From the NCBI GenBank assembly GCA_021789895.1, contig JAJYIU010000033.1:1-32004 (forward strand): DNA of 32,004 bases. The letters are read 5' to 3'. The notes beneath the pieces were generated by a model. The model was given only the letters and a program-made list of their open reading frames with translations, was not told the origin of the DNA and made no database searches. The translations under genes and the position numbers were made by a program. Each line of letters starts with the position of its first letter. Position 1 is the first letter of the stretch. Below, one piece after another: positions 7,342 through 15,702 of this stretch. This DNA comes from Acidobacteriota bacterium. GTDB taxonomy: Bacteria; Acidobacteriota; Terriglobia; Terriglobales; SCQP01.

Positions 7342-8060
7342 GGGGTGCCTCCCATGCTGTGCCGCAGCCGCGGCGCCAGCCAGCGCGCCAGCTCGATGCG
7401 GCCGCGATTGATGCGCGATTTCACCGTCCCTTCTGGAATATGCAATACCGCGGCAATTTCTTTGTAATCGAAATCCTCGAGATCGCGCAAGATCACCGCC
7501 TCGCGCAGTTCGGGCGAAAGGCGGACGAGCGCGGCTTGCACCGCTTCGTGCAGCTCGCGCCGCCAGACGCCGGCATCCGGCTGGCGCCGTTGCGGCTCCG
7601 CCGGAATGGGCAGGGCGGCGCCGGGATCGTCGAGCGAATCGGTGCGGCGCTGGTTGCGGCTGCGGCGATAGTGGTCAATCAGCAGGTTGCGGGTGAGCGC
7701 GGTCATCCAGGTCACCAGCGCGCCCTGGCCGGGATCGTAGGAAGCCAGAGCGCGATAGATGCGCAACATCGCGTCCTGGGCCAGGTCTTCGGCTTCAGCG
7801 GCGTTGCCGGTGAATCGCAGGCAGAGGTGGTAGAGCCGCGGCGAATGCCGGCGCACGATCTCTTCCCAGGCGCGGGCATCGCCCCCCAGGCAGCGCTGCA
7901 CCAGTTGGCGTTCTTCCACTTTCTCTGCCACCTTCCCGGCCGTAGCCAGGGAACCGCCGAGCCGGGCGGCTTTTCCATCCCAGACCGGCAGCGGCCGGCG
8001 AGCGGCAATGGTTGCGGCGTTCACATCTACAGGAACGCAAAAACCATTCCCGCAGTTCAC
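7338..8060 (-). CDS. ECF-family RNA polymerase sigma factor
   Basis: A sigma-70 family ECF factor. Region 2 covers the stretch from RHSPRLYHLCLRF through AEDLAQDAMLRIYRAL to the -10-binding helix TRNLLIDHYRR. Region 4 is ELREAVILRDLEDFDYKEIA followed by the helix-turn-helix ending EGTVKSRINRGR. A Pro/Arg-rich linker joins them and no region 3 is seen. As drawn, the GTG start at 8060 gives 240 residues with about 47 poorly conserved N-terminal residues. GTG at 8024 or another at the VEERQ position would give a more usual length, so the start is uncertain. It heads a four-gene minus-strand operon with its anti-sigma factor and two membrane proteins. It is divergent from the flippase gene. Confidence 0.9.
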   Translation of the reverse strand: MNCGNGFCVPVDVNAATIAARRPLPVWDGKAARLGGSLATAGKVAEKVEERQLVQRCLGGDARAWEEIVRRHSPRLYHLCLRFTGNAAEAEDLAQDAMLRIYRALASYDPGQGALVTWMTALTRNLLIDHYRRSRNQRRTDSLDDPGAALPIPAEPQRRQPDAGVWRRELHEAVQAALVRLSPELREAVILRDLEDFDYKEIAAVLHIPEGTVKSRINRGRIELARWLAPRLRHSMGGTP

Positions 8061-8152
8061 TATAAAGAAGATTTTCGTTTTCAGGGATCAGTTTCGGCAG
8101 GCGATTTCCAGCCTGGGCCGCTGGTTCCGACTTTGGCTCGCGGCGGGCAACG

Positions 8153-8158
8153 TATACT
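8153..8158 (+). promoter_or_regulatory. Possible -10 box for the flippase-like gene
   Basis: TATACT about 66 bases before the ATG at 8225, in the divergent spacer. A weak TTGGCT at 8133-8138 has poor spacing for a -35 element. Supported only by hexamer similarity and position. Confidence 0.3.
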
Positions 8159-8224
8159 GGCTCATGACTGGCCAGGTGCGGCCGCTTGAGCCTGCTGCCG
8201 TCCGCCGCCATCTACCATTCGCCC

Positions 8225-9277
8225 ATGAAATCCAAGCGCACCCTGGTGACCGTCGTGGCGATGCTCGCCCTGCTCTGGCTGGTGTACCGCCTGCTTGGGC
8301 ATGGCTCGGAGTGGCGCGGCATCAGTTGGCGCGGGTTATGGCACACCGCGCTTGCCATGCGCGGCTGGATGTTATTGCTGGCGCTGGGCTTAAGCTATCT
8401 TTCCTACGTGCTGCGCGGGCTGCGCTGGCAGTGGTTGATGCCGCCTGGCGGCCGGTATGGGGTGATTTTGAAAGGCACGCTGATCGGCTTTACCGGGGTC
8501 GCTTTTCTCGGCCGCCCGGGCGAGCCCATCCGCCCCTACTACATCGCCCGCGGCCAGCGCAGCCCGTTTGCCGCGCAGATGACGATCTGGGTGATGGAGC
8601 GGATGCTGGATATGGGCACGGTGGGCCTGCTGGCCGGCCTGGCGCTGTGGCTCAGCCCCTCGGTCTCGGCGCTGATGCGCCGGCAGGGAGAAATGCAGGC
8701 GCTGCATCATGCCGGCCAACTCCTGCTTGGCTTCCTCGCCGTCGTCCTCGCGCTGCTGGCGCTGCTCTACCGCATGGGAACGCGGTGGAGACATCGCCTC
8801 GAGCGCCCTGCCGGGCGCGGCGGGTTCCAGCGGCGTCTGGCGCTCTGGGTGGGCCAGTTGAGCGAGGGCGTGCAGGGCGGCTTGGCCTACCCCGCCCGGA
8901 TGGCGGCCGCGCTGGCATGCAGCCTGGCGGTCTGGCTGAGCATCGTCTGGTCCACCCAGGCCCTGGTGCTAGCCTATCCCGGCATGCTGCCGCATTTTAG
9001 CCTGGCGCAAACGATCCTGCTGGTCGGCTTTGTCTCGGCGGGCTCGTTGTTGCAGTTGCCGGCGGTGGGCGGCGGAATGCAGATCGCCACCCTGTTGGCA
9101 TTGACCAAGGTGTTTGGCGCGCCGGCGGCGCCGGCGGCTTCGATCGCGCTACTGCTCTGGCTGCTTTCCTTCTACGCCATCGCTCCCTGGGGACTCTATT
9201 TCGCCAGCCGCGAGGGCCTGTCCTGGCGCCGCACCGAGCGCGCCGCACTGGAAGCCGAAACCGCCCCGACCCGATAA
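8225..9277 (+). CDS. Flippase-like membrane protein (LPG synthase TM-region family)
   Basis: A 350-residue polytopic membrane protein of the lysylphosphatidylglycerol-synthase transmembrane/UPF0104 (YbhN/AglD) family. Family marks include LRGLRWQWLM near residue 65, FLGRPGEPIRPYYIA (about 93-107) and a VMERMLDMGTVGLL helix; about eight hydrophobic segments span the chain, ending with LLWLLSFYAIAPWGLYFA. Members are thought to translocate or modify lipid-linked substrates, and the substrate here is unknown. I chose ATG 8225 (MKSKRT, basic then hydrophobic) over an in-frame TTG at 8186. It is a single gene, divergent from the ECF operon. Confidence 0.85.
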   Translation: MKSKRTLVTVVAMLALLWLVYRLLGHGSEWRGISWRGLWHTALAMRGWMLLLALGLSYLSYVLRGLRWQWLMPPGGRYGVILKGTLIGFTGVAFLGRPGEPIRPYYIARGQRSPFAAQMTIWVMERMLDMGTVGLLAGLALWLSPSVSALMRRQGEMQALHHAGQLLLGFLAVVLALLALLYRMGTRWRHRLERPAGRGGFQRRLALWVGQLSEGVQGGLAYPARMAAALACSLAVWLSIVWSTQALVLAYPGMLPHFSLAQTILLVGFVSAGSLLQLPAVGGGMQIATLLALTKVFGAPAAPAASIALLLWLLSFYAIAPWGLYFASREGLSWRRTERAALEAETAPTR

Positions 9278-9303
9278 AGGGCCTGCAAGAAATTAAAATG
9301 AGC

Positions 9304-9342
9304 GGGCGGGATATCCGGCCCCGGTTGATTTTCAGCCCGCCC
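9304..9342 (+). terminator. Possible terminator hairpin after the flippase-like gene
   Basis: The arms GGGCGGG and CCCGCCC enclose a 25-base loop, 27 bases after the stop codon. No T-run follows, so Rho-independent termination is doubtful. Confidence 0.25.
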
Positions 9343-9497
9343 CAGGCCGTGACGCGAACCACGGTTTGAAACCGCAAGCCAGACTAATTTGTCCATCAGG
9401 CAGCAATGAGTTGGGGTTGCCGGGATGGCGGCTCAACCCTCAGGTGTGCGAGCTTACACCCGCAGGCGTCCGTCAGGGCCCGGCATTTTCAATCGCT

Positions 9498-9512
9498 TGT
9501 GATCACGTCACA
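9498..9512. promoter_or_regulatory. Candidate CRP/FNR-type operator upstream of the porin-cytochrome gene
   Basis: TGTGATCACGTCACA: half-sites TGTGA and TCACA with a 5-base spacer, extendable to TTGTGA/TCACAA. It lies about 170 bases before the proposed GTG start. The canonical CRP spacing is 6, so this is one base short. A similar element with exact spacing stands upstream of the other multihaem gene. Confidence 0.4.
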
Positions 9513-9671
9513 AACTCAATCGCAGCCTGCAACCGGTTGTCATCACTAGCCGGCGATTCCAGCGCCACGCAGAAACTAGACGGTGGTTATATCGCTTCGT
9601 AAACGCTGCGGCTAGATTGAAACGTTTGAACGTGTCCCGCCCCGCAGGCCGCCGGAGGGCATGCGCCGCCA

Positions 9672-9677
9672 AGGAGG
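9672..9677 (+). promoter_or_regulatory. Ribosome binding site deciding a GTG start
   Basis: AGGAGG within AAGGAGGGG (9671-9679) stands 5 nt before an in-frame GTG at 9683. The in-frame ATG at 9698 is 20 nt away and the upstream TTG at 9617 has no such signal. This favours GTG 9683. Confidence 0.6.
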
Positions 9678-9682
9678 GGATT

Positions 9683-12600
9683 GTGCTGGTCAGGGTCATG
9701 CAACCGTGGCTGCGCCGTAATGGCGAGACGAAAGACGGCCCCGGCCACCGCCGCGAACGGCGGACGGGCCGGATCATCCTCATCGGCCTGGCCGCCGCGA
9801 TGGCGGCCTGCCTACTGCCGCTGCGCGCGGCCGCGCGGCAAAGTTACCGCTGGCCGGCGGCCCGCGGCCTGGCGCTGGCGGCGCAGGTGCCCGGGGCGAA
9901 GCGCATCGGCTCGGCCGTCTGCCAAACCTGTCACGCCTCCCTGGCCGGCCGGTTTCAGCACGCCTGGCACGCGCAGCAGGGCGTCCGCTGTGAAGACTGC
10001 CACGGCGGCGGCAGCCTGCATGTGCAGGGTCGCGGCGATGTATCCAAGATCGTCAGCTTTCGCCGCCTGCCGCCGAAATCGGCCAATGCCGTATGCTTGC
10101 GCTGCCATGCCCAGGGCAGCCAAACCCGGCATTGGATCACCGGCGCGCACGCCGCCAACGGGGTGCGCTGCATTGACTGCCACTCGATCCATACGGCCGC
10201 GCCGGCTCGCCCGGGAATGATCGGCGAGACCCTGGAGGCCGGCTATACCGCCTCGGCCGCGTCCATCTCTCCCGATGCCCGCGCCGCGTTTGCCTCCCGC
10301 AGCCGCATGAACGATACCTGCCTGCGCTGCCATCCGCAGCAGCGCGCGCAGCTCAACCTGCCCTATCATCACCCCTTGCGCGAAGCCAAAATAACCTGTG
10401 TGGATTGTCATGATCCGCACGGCGGCGCGGCGGGCAACAACCTGCGCCGGGCCAATGTGAACCAGCTCTGCCTGAGCTGTCATGCGCAATATCGCGGGCC
10501 GTTCGCTTACCAGCATCCGCCGGTCAACGAGAATTGCCTGATTTGCCATCAGCCGCACGGCTCGCAAAACACCAATCTCTTGCGCCTGAGCGAGCCGGCG
10601 CTCTGCCTGCAATGCCATACGGGGCATCACAACGGCGCCAATCTGCCACTCGTGGACCGTTGTACCGACTGTCACGGCTCGATTCATGGCAGCGACGTGC
10701 CGACCGCCTCGGGCGGCAGCCGGTTCGTAGATAAAGGCGCGAATGGCGTTCCCCAGGTGCCACCGCAGCATGCGCTGGCTATCCCGATCGCGGCGCGGGG
10801 AGCCCTGCGCGCCGCCTACGCCTATGCCAGCGCCGGCCTGCCATCCGCCTCAGCGCCGGCCGCCGGGCCAGCGTACTCCGCCGCCCTGCCTGCCCTGGCC
10901 GGCGGCAACGCGACGGAAATGCTGATGATGCGCTTCCTTGCCGGGCAAACGTCCGCTCCGCCGCAGGCGGCCGCGGCCGATCCCGCCGCCAGCGCCTTTG
11001 CGCTTTCCTTCAGCCCGGCGCAATACCGCTTCGTGGATCTTTCCGGATTTGGCGGCCGGGTGGGCGAATACGACAGCCTGCAGGAATCGGCCGGCGGCAC
11101 CCTGGCTTCCAGCTTCGTCTCGCCCGCGCACAAACTGACGCTGCTCTCGCGCGTTGACCTGCTCACCGGCAACGATTATCGCGTCAGCTCGCAATTGAAC
11201 CTGGGCCGCCGCCTCGATGCCGCCTTCGACCTGCGCAGCCTGGTGCAGCATCAGGATAACTACCCGTTCTATTCCAACGTCATCTCGCCCGACATCATTA
11301 CCGATCAAAGCATTCCCGCCGGCGCGCTGTTTGCCGTGACCCGCCGCCTGGGCAACGCGCACGCCCGGCTGAAACTGCCCGGCGTGCCGGTATATGTCTT
11401 CGCGCGCGGCAACTGGCAGGCGCGCGAAGGCACCTCCCAAGCGGCCTGGCTGGACGAAAGCGACCCCAGCGCCGATCCCACCGCCTGCACCAATTGCCAT
11501 TACCACTCGCGTTTCCAGCCGGTGAATCAGACCACGCGCACCGTCACCGCCGGCGCCGAAATCCGCCTGCCTCAAGTGAACCTGACCTGGGAACATGCCT
11601 ATAGCAGCTTCAACGATCGCCTGGCCTATCCCAACGCCTTTTTTGGCGGCTTCTTTACTCCCAATGAGCCGGTTCCGGTTCCCGTGCCCTCGACCCCGCC
11701 CGGCGTCTATTCTTTCGATATTCCCGCCGATAATCGCTCGAACACCGACACCGCACGCCTGAACTGGACGCCTTCCAGCCAGGTGACGTTCGACGGCAAT
11801 GCGCTCGATACCCGCGGCCGCGACATCTTCACCGGCAACCGCCAGAATATCTTCGATGCGTCGAACACCCTGGACTGGCAACCCGATCGCCGCCTGAAAC
11901 TGCTCTTCGACTACCGCCAGCAGAATCTGGTCAACGATTTCGTCCCTTATTTCAATCTCTACGGCAATGTCTCCTACCACGAGCATTGGGCCGGCGCGCG
12001 ACTGCATTATGCCCTGACGCACAGCCTGGAGCTGGTCACGCAATACGAGCGCAACGGCATCACCCGCTCCAACGCCTTCCTCTGGCCGCAGATCTACGAC
12101 ATTGACAATACCGATCCGCTGCATGTCGTGCCCAAGTCCTGGTCGAATACCGTCAGCCTCGGCCTGCGCTTTCATCCCCGGCATTTATGGAGCGCGCGCG
12201 CCGGCTACGCCTTTACCGGCACGCACGATCCCGGCTACCTGGTGGTGCCCGGCAGCAATAACCGCGTTTATGCCGACCTCTCGCTCTTCCCCGCCAGTTG
12301 GATCGTCTTCAGCAACGACGCCAGCTTCATCTTTCAAAATGCCTTCGCCGCCGTGCCGTTGCCCAATACCCCCGGCGATTTCCAGCGCCGCAATCGCTTC
12401 TATAACGAGACGGCCGCGCTTTCCCTGCTCTTCCAGCCCAATTGGAACTTCGATCTCGGCTACTCCTATCAGCAGAACCTGCTGAATACCTATATGGGGT
12501 TGCAGAACGATGCCGGCGTCAACTACGTCCTGGATGAGCCTTTCGTGCCGTATAACCAGCTCAATCAATCGTATTGGGCGCGGTTCGGAACCCATCTGCT

Positions 12601-12955
12601 CGACCGCCGGCTGCTTTGGAACGCGCAGGTTACCTACAATTCCGCCCGCAGCGGGATGACTCCCGACCTCAATCCCGCCCATGCCGCGCAACTCGGCAAT
12701 GCCGCCCTCATCCAGCAGGGGGTATTCGATCCAGTGGCGTTCGGCCAGGCGCTGGACGCGCTGCAACTGGGCTCGACCGCCGTTTCCCAGGTGCTCGTGC
12801 CCGAATGGATCGGGTCGTCCAAGCTCACTTACCGCTTGCCGGAAGGATTTTTTAGCGGCTTATTGTTCTACTACGGCAGCTATAAGGATTATCTGAATCC
12901 CGGGCTCAACGGCGATTTGAGGACTTTTACCCTTTATCTCGGCAAGACCTGGTAA
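9683..12955 (+). CDS. Fused decahaem cytochrome-outer membrane porin (DmsE/MtrA + MtrB-like)
   Basis: Proposed single-polypeptide electron conduit across the outer membrane, 1090 residues from GTG 9683. A basic N-terminus and hydrophobic helix (about 31-50) form a Sec signal. Ten CxxCH haem motifs begin at Cys80, 103, 138, 163, 213, 239, 263, 285, 308 and 327, with the spacing and linker motifs of DmsE/MtrA decahaem cytochromes (LNLPYHHPLRE, CVDCHDPHGG, CLICHQPHGS). An Ala/Pro-rich linker (about 340-435) leads to about 650 residues of alternating beta-strands with aromatic girdles resembling MtrB/PioB porins (FGGRVGEYDS near 456-465). It ends in Trp, as outer-membrane barrels do. An eleventh motif, CTNCH, begins at residue 602 inside the barrel part. 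MtrA and MtrB are normally separate proteins. No partner surface cytochrome gene is adjacent. Electron direction is unknown. Confidence 0.88.
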   Translation: MLVRVMQPWLRRNGETKDGPGHRRERRTGRIILIGLAAAMAACLLPLRAAARQSYRWPAARGLALAAQVPGAKRIGSAVCQTCHASLAGRFQHAWHAQQGVRCEDCHGGGSLHVQGRGDVSKIVSFRRLPPKSANAVCLRCHAQGSQTRHWITGAHAANGVRCIDCHSIHTAAPARPGMIGETLEAGYTASAASISPDARAAFASRSRMNDTCLRCHPQQRAQLNLPYHHPLREAKITCVDCHDPHGGAAGNNLRRANVNQLCLSCHAQYRGPFAYQHPPVNENCLICHQPHGSQNTNLLRLSEPALCLQCHTGHHNGANLPLVDRCTDCHGSIHGSDVPTASGGSRFVDKGANGVPQVPPQHALAIPIAARGALRAAYAYASAGLPSASAPAAGPAYSAALPALAGGNATEMLMMRFLAGQTSAPPQAAAADPAASAFALSFSPAQYRFVDLSGFGGRVGEYDSLQESAGGTLASSFVSPAHKLTLLSRVDLLTGNDYRVSSQLNLGRRLDAAFDLRSLVQHQDNYPFYSNVISPDIITDQSIPAGALFAVTRRLGNAHARLKLPGVPVYVFARGNWQAREGTSQAAWLDESDPSADPTACTNCHYHSRFQPVNQTTRTVTAGAEIRLPQVNLTWEHAYSSFNDRLAYPNAFFGGFFTPNEPVPVPVPSTPPGVYSFDIPADNRSNTDTARLNWTPSSQVTFDGNALDTRGRDIFTGNRQNIFDASNTLDWQPDRRLKLLFDYRQQNLVNDFVPYFNLYGNVSYHEHWAGARLHYALTHSLELVTQYERNGITRSNAFLWPQIYDIDNTDPLHVVPKSWSNTVSLGLRFHPRHLWSARAGYAFTGTHDPGYLVVPGSNNRVYADLSLFPASWIVFSNDASFIFQNAFAAVPLPNTPGDFQRRNRFYNETAALSLLFQPNWNFDLGYSYQQNLLNTYMGLQNDAGVNYVLDEPFVPYNQLNQSYWARFGTHLLDRRLLWNAQVTYNSARSGMTPDLNPAHAAQLGNAALIQQGVFDPVAFGQALDALQLGSTAVSQVLVPEWIGSSKLTYRLPEGFFSGLLFYYGSYKDYLNPGLNGDLRTFTLYLGKTW

Positions 12956-12971
12956 GTCCAGTCCGGCCGCC

Positions 12972-13000
12972 GCCGGGGTGCGGCCGCGCCGCACCCCGGC
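12972..13000. terminator. Hairpin between convergent genes, likely bidirectional terminator
   Basis: A perfect 10-bp stem, GCCGGGGTGC (12972-12981) and GCACCCCGGC (12991-13000), with a 9-base loop lies 17 bases after the porin-cytochrome stop and 18 bases after the end of the convergent lipoprotein gene. There is no T-run. Confidence 0.5.
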
Positions 13001-13017
13001 TCGACCCAAACCCGCGG

Positions 13018-14442
13018 TTAATCGCCGCTTTCCGGCGTTTCCGGCGCTTCCGGCTGCGAGATGACGGCGGCGTAGAAGGTGAAGTTGCCGCTCGTATCCT
13101 TCAGCAGGAATCCGTTGACGTTGAGCGCCGTGCCGGCCGCGGTGGAAGCAAACCCGGAGGCGCTGAGCGTATCGCCATAAATCGTATTGGCGTTGGCGGC
13201 CACGTTCAGCGTCATTAGCTGCAGATAGGTGGTCAGGTAGGAGCTGCTCGCCAGTTGCAGCGTGAAGCTATAGTTCGGCGCCGAGCCCAGCGGCGCGGCG
13301 GCGAGCTGTCCGGAAGCGGTTTCGGGCGCCAAGTCCACTTCCTGCGCCCCGATTGCCGCCGTGCCGGTGGTCGTGCCCAGCACGATCACTGACTGGCCGG
13401 GAAAGATTTCGGCGTTGGTGAATTGCGCCGCAGTCAGGCCGTCCATCGCGGCAAAGGTAGAAACGTTATAGATGGTGCTGGAATCGAGGCTGACGGTCAG
13501 CGGCTGCCCGTCGCCGGACCCGCCGAATTCCTCGCGCGGCGCCAGGGTAAAGCTGGTCACCGCGCCGGAGTTGTCGGTGGTGACCGCGGTCACGGTGCCC
13601 GCCGCGCCCTGCTGCGAGGCATTCTCGCCCGCGCCCGCCATTTCAGCGCCGATCTCGGTGGCCAGCAGGCTACCGTCGCTTTCGATCACGCCATGCACTT
13701 CGACGATGGCGTTGGTCTGGATCGCGGCCAGGGTGAGCGCATCTTCAAACTGAGTGGAGCTGTTGATGGCGAAGGTGAAGCTGTCGCCGGAATCGGCGGA
13801 TTGGACTACGATCGCGGTCGGGCTGACGGAAACCACCGAGCCGGTGACCTCGACTTCCTTGTCGCCGCTGTCTTCCGCATCCACCTTCGCGGCGGCGGTG
13901 CTGAGCGCGGGTGTAAAGCTCAAACTGTTGTTGGTCAGATCGAACGATTGCGCCAGGTTGAAATCCAGTTGCAGCTCCAGGCCATCCTCGGTCGTCACCG
14001 ACAAGGCGGGATTCAGGGCAACCGTCACCGTCGGCTGGATCAGGGTGGCCGTCGCGGTCACGGTTTGTCCGCTGCCGTTGACGTAGGTGGCCGAGGCGGC
14101 GCTGACTGTCAGCGTCAGCGAGCTGTAATCGCCCATGGGAATATCGTCCAGCTCCAGCGGCTCGCGCGTGGCGCCCAGGCCGGATAACTCGACCGTGCGC
14201 GCATGCGAGAGCAGCGCCACCGTGCCGCTGCCATTGCTCAGGCTGAGGGCGGAGATTGTGACCTTGGCGGCGAGAATATTGCTGAGCGGCGCGTCGCCGA
14301 CCGTGACCAGCATCGGCGCCTTTGCCCCGGCGCCGGAGTTCAAATTAGAGCCCGAGGCCGCCGACCCGCCGCATCCGGCCAACCCGAAAACGGTAAGCCC
14401 CAATACGCTCAGTGCGAGCCCGGTAACGATTTGACGTCGCAT
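13018..14442 (-). CDS. DUF4382-type lipoprotein with DUF5666-like repeats
   Basis: A 474-residue predicted lipoprotein. The signal peptide ends in lipobox LAGC with Cys24, then a Gly/Ser-rich linker. The first domain (about 45-190) resembles DUF4382: VTVGDAPLSNILAAKVTIS, later ELDDIPMGDYSSLTLTV. The remainder contains repeated beta modules like DUF5666 (VTGSVVSVSPTAIVVQSADSG; GAAGTVTAVTTDNSGAVTSFTL), each ending in a statement such as VEVHGVI or VIVLGTT. It is acidic and probably sits in the periplasm or on the surface. Start ATG 14442 has AGGAGG seven bases upstream, preferred over in-frame extensions. It is convergent with the porin-cytochrome gene. Function is unknown. Confidence 0.82.
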   Translation of the reverse strand: MRRQIVTGLALSVLGLTVFGLAGCGGSAASGSNLNSGAGAKAPMLVTVGDAPLSNILAAKVTISALSLSNGSGTVALLSHARTVELSGLGATREPLELDDIPMGDYSSLTLTVSAASATYVNGSGQTVTATATLIQPTVTVALNPALSVTTEDGLELQLDFNLAQSFDLTNNSLSFTPALSTAAAKVDAEDSGDKEVEVTGSVVSVSPTAIVVQSADSGDSFTFAINSSTQFEDALTLAAIQTNAIVEVHGVIESDGSLLATEIGAEMAGAGENASQQGAAGTVTAVTTDNSGAVTSFTLAPREEFGGSGDGQPLTVSLDSSTIYNVSTFAAMDGLTAAQFTNAEIFPGQSVIVLGTTTGTAAIGAQEVDLAPETASGQLAAAPLGSAPNYSFTLQLASSSYLTTYLQLMTLNVAANANTIYGDTLSASGFASTAAGTALNVNGFLLKDTSGNFTFYAAVISQPEAPETPESGD

Positions 14443-14692
14443 CTTCTGTCCTCCTCTGGCGCCGCGGGGGCGAGACACACCGCCGCCTTCCCGCGGGCCG
14501 GCCAATTTTGCAGCAACTCTGGGGCCAAGCCGCCGGCAAAGATTAAGTCATTGATTTACCGGGCTGTGAGAAATCCGGCCAATCTTGATTGCCGGCGATT
14601 GACTCGCCGCCAGATCGTTTCGTTCACCTTTAAGGAAGAAAGTACCCACCCCGGCGTTCGCCGCCGGCCGCGGTCCCGCCCGGCAACAAATC

Positions 14693-14698
14693 TATAAT
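14693..14698 (+). promoter_or_regulatory. -10 box of era, leaderless-type placement
   Basis: TATAAT seven bases before the GTG start of era at 14706. No Shine-Dalgarno lies between. The same placement is seen at psd. Confidence 0.5.
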
Positions 14699-14705
14699 CG
14701 AAGCT

Positions 14706-15677
14706 GTGGCTGAACCCAGCAATGCGCCCGCGGCGCCGGGCGGCTTTCGCTCCGGTTTCGTGGCGATCATCGGGCGCCCCAATGTCGGCAAAAGCACGCT
14801 GCTGAACCGGATTCTGGGCAGCAAAGTGGCGATTGTCAGCCCGCATCCGCAGACCACACGGACGCACCTTTCGGGAATCGCCCACCTGGCGCCCGGCCCG
14901 GACTCGCCCGGCGGTCAGATCGTCTTTGTGGATACCCCCGGCGTGCACGCCGGCCGCGGGCTGCTGAGCCGGGAACTGCTGCGGCATGTGCGCGCCGGGC
15001 TGGAAGGCCGCGATCTGGCGCTCTTGGTGGCCGACGTCAGCCGCGGATTCGGGCGCGAGGATCAGATGGCGCTCGACTTGCTCCGCCCCTCCGGGCCCGA
15101 GCCCGTCCCGCCCGCCTTCCTGGCGCTCAATAAGATTGATCTGCTGCCCGACAAGCGCCGCTTGCTGGAGCTGATCGAGGCCTGGCGGCAGCGCTTCGAG
15201 TTCGACGAAATTTTCCCCCTCTCGGCCCGCCGCGGCGAAGGCGTGGCGGCGCTGGTGCAGGCCCTGCTGGCCCGCCTTCCCCCCGGCCCGGAATACTTCC
15301 CCGCCGGCCAGTTGACCGACCAAAGCCGGCGCTTTCTGGCTTCCGAAATCATCCGTGAGGCGGCGCTGCGGCGGGTGCGCGCCGAGGTGCCGCACGCGCT
15401 CGCGGTGCAGGTGGAAGAATTCGAAGCGCAGCCCCGCCTTTTCCGCGTCGCGGCGGTGATTTTCTGCGAGCGCGAAAGCCAGCGCCCCATCCTGCTGGGA
15501 CGGCACGGCGAGGGAATTCGCGCCATCGGCGTCGAGGCCCGCCGCGAGCTGGAAACGCTGCTCGGCCGCAAGGTTTTCCTCGGCCTGCACGTGCTGGTGC
15601 GCGAGGCCTGGCGCGAAGACCGCCGCTTCCTGGCCGAGCTGGACTGGCGGCGGGAGGGCGGGCCCGGCGGCGGCTAG
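14706..15677 (+). CDS. era: Ribosome-assembly GTPase Era
   Basis: Essential GTPase that binds the 3' end of 16S rRNA and helps mature the 30S subunit. The 323-residue protein has G1 GRPNVGKST (23-31), G2 TTRTH (50-54), G3 DTPG (76-79), G4 NKID (142-145) and G5 SAR, then a C-terminal KH domain. The KH loop reads GRHGEGIRAIG where most Era proteins have a GKGG-type loop, so the first Lys/Gly positions are altered. The N-terminus is about 12 residues longer than usual and Pro/Ala-rich; the GTG start sits just behind a TATAAT. It ends 25 bp before nrdR, which has its own -10-like element. Confidence 0.96.
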   Translation: MAEPSNAPAAPGGFRSGFVAIIGRPNVGKSTLLNRILGSKVAIVSPHPQTTRTHLSGIAHLAPGPDSPGGQIVFVDTPGVHAGRGLLSRELLRHVRAGLEGRDLALLVADVSRGFGREDQMALDLLRPSGPEPVPPAFLALNKIDLLPDKRRLLELIEAWRQRFEFDEIFPLSARRGEGVAALVQALLARLPPGPEYFPAGQLTDQSRRFLASEIIREAALRRVRAEVPHALAVQVEEFEAQPRLFRVAAVIFCERESQRPILLGRHGEGIRAIGVEARRELETLLGRKVFLGLHVLVREAWREDRRFLAELDWRREGGPGGG

Positions 15678-15688
15678 CCGATTTCCTG

Positions 15689-15694
15689 TAAAAT
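15689..15694 (+). promoter_or_regulatory. -10-like box of nrdR
   Basis: TAAAAT preceded by TG, eight bases before the ATG of nrdR at 15703. An AGG is only two bases from the ATG, too close to act as a ribosome binding site. It lies in the 25-bp gap after era. Confidence 0.4.
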
Positions 15695-15702
15695 GACAGG
15701 CC

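Larger units (their letters stand above)
9278..9682. other. Intergenic region, 405 bp, structured upstream of the porin-cytochrome gene
   Basis: No gene is supported here. It holds several inverted repeats: GGGCGGG/CCCGCCC (9304-9310, 9336-9342), CGGTTT/AAACCG (9362-9367, 9369-9374), GGGTTG/CAACCC (9414-9419, 9434-9439), GGTGT/ACACC (9443-9447, 9456-9460), the TGTGA...TCACA element (9498-9512) and AACCGGTT (9531-9538). A strong Shine-Dalgarno lies at its end. Confidence 0.6.

Noticed and set aside
9617-9682. TTG start giving a longer porin-cytochrome
   Set aside because: No ribosome binding site before 9617, while AGGAGG stands 5 nt before GTG 9683, and the extra residues do not look like a signal peptide.
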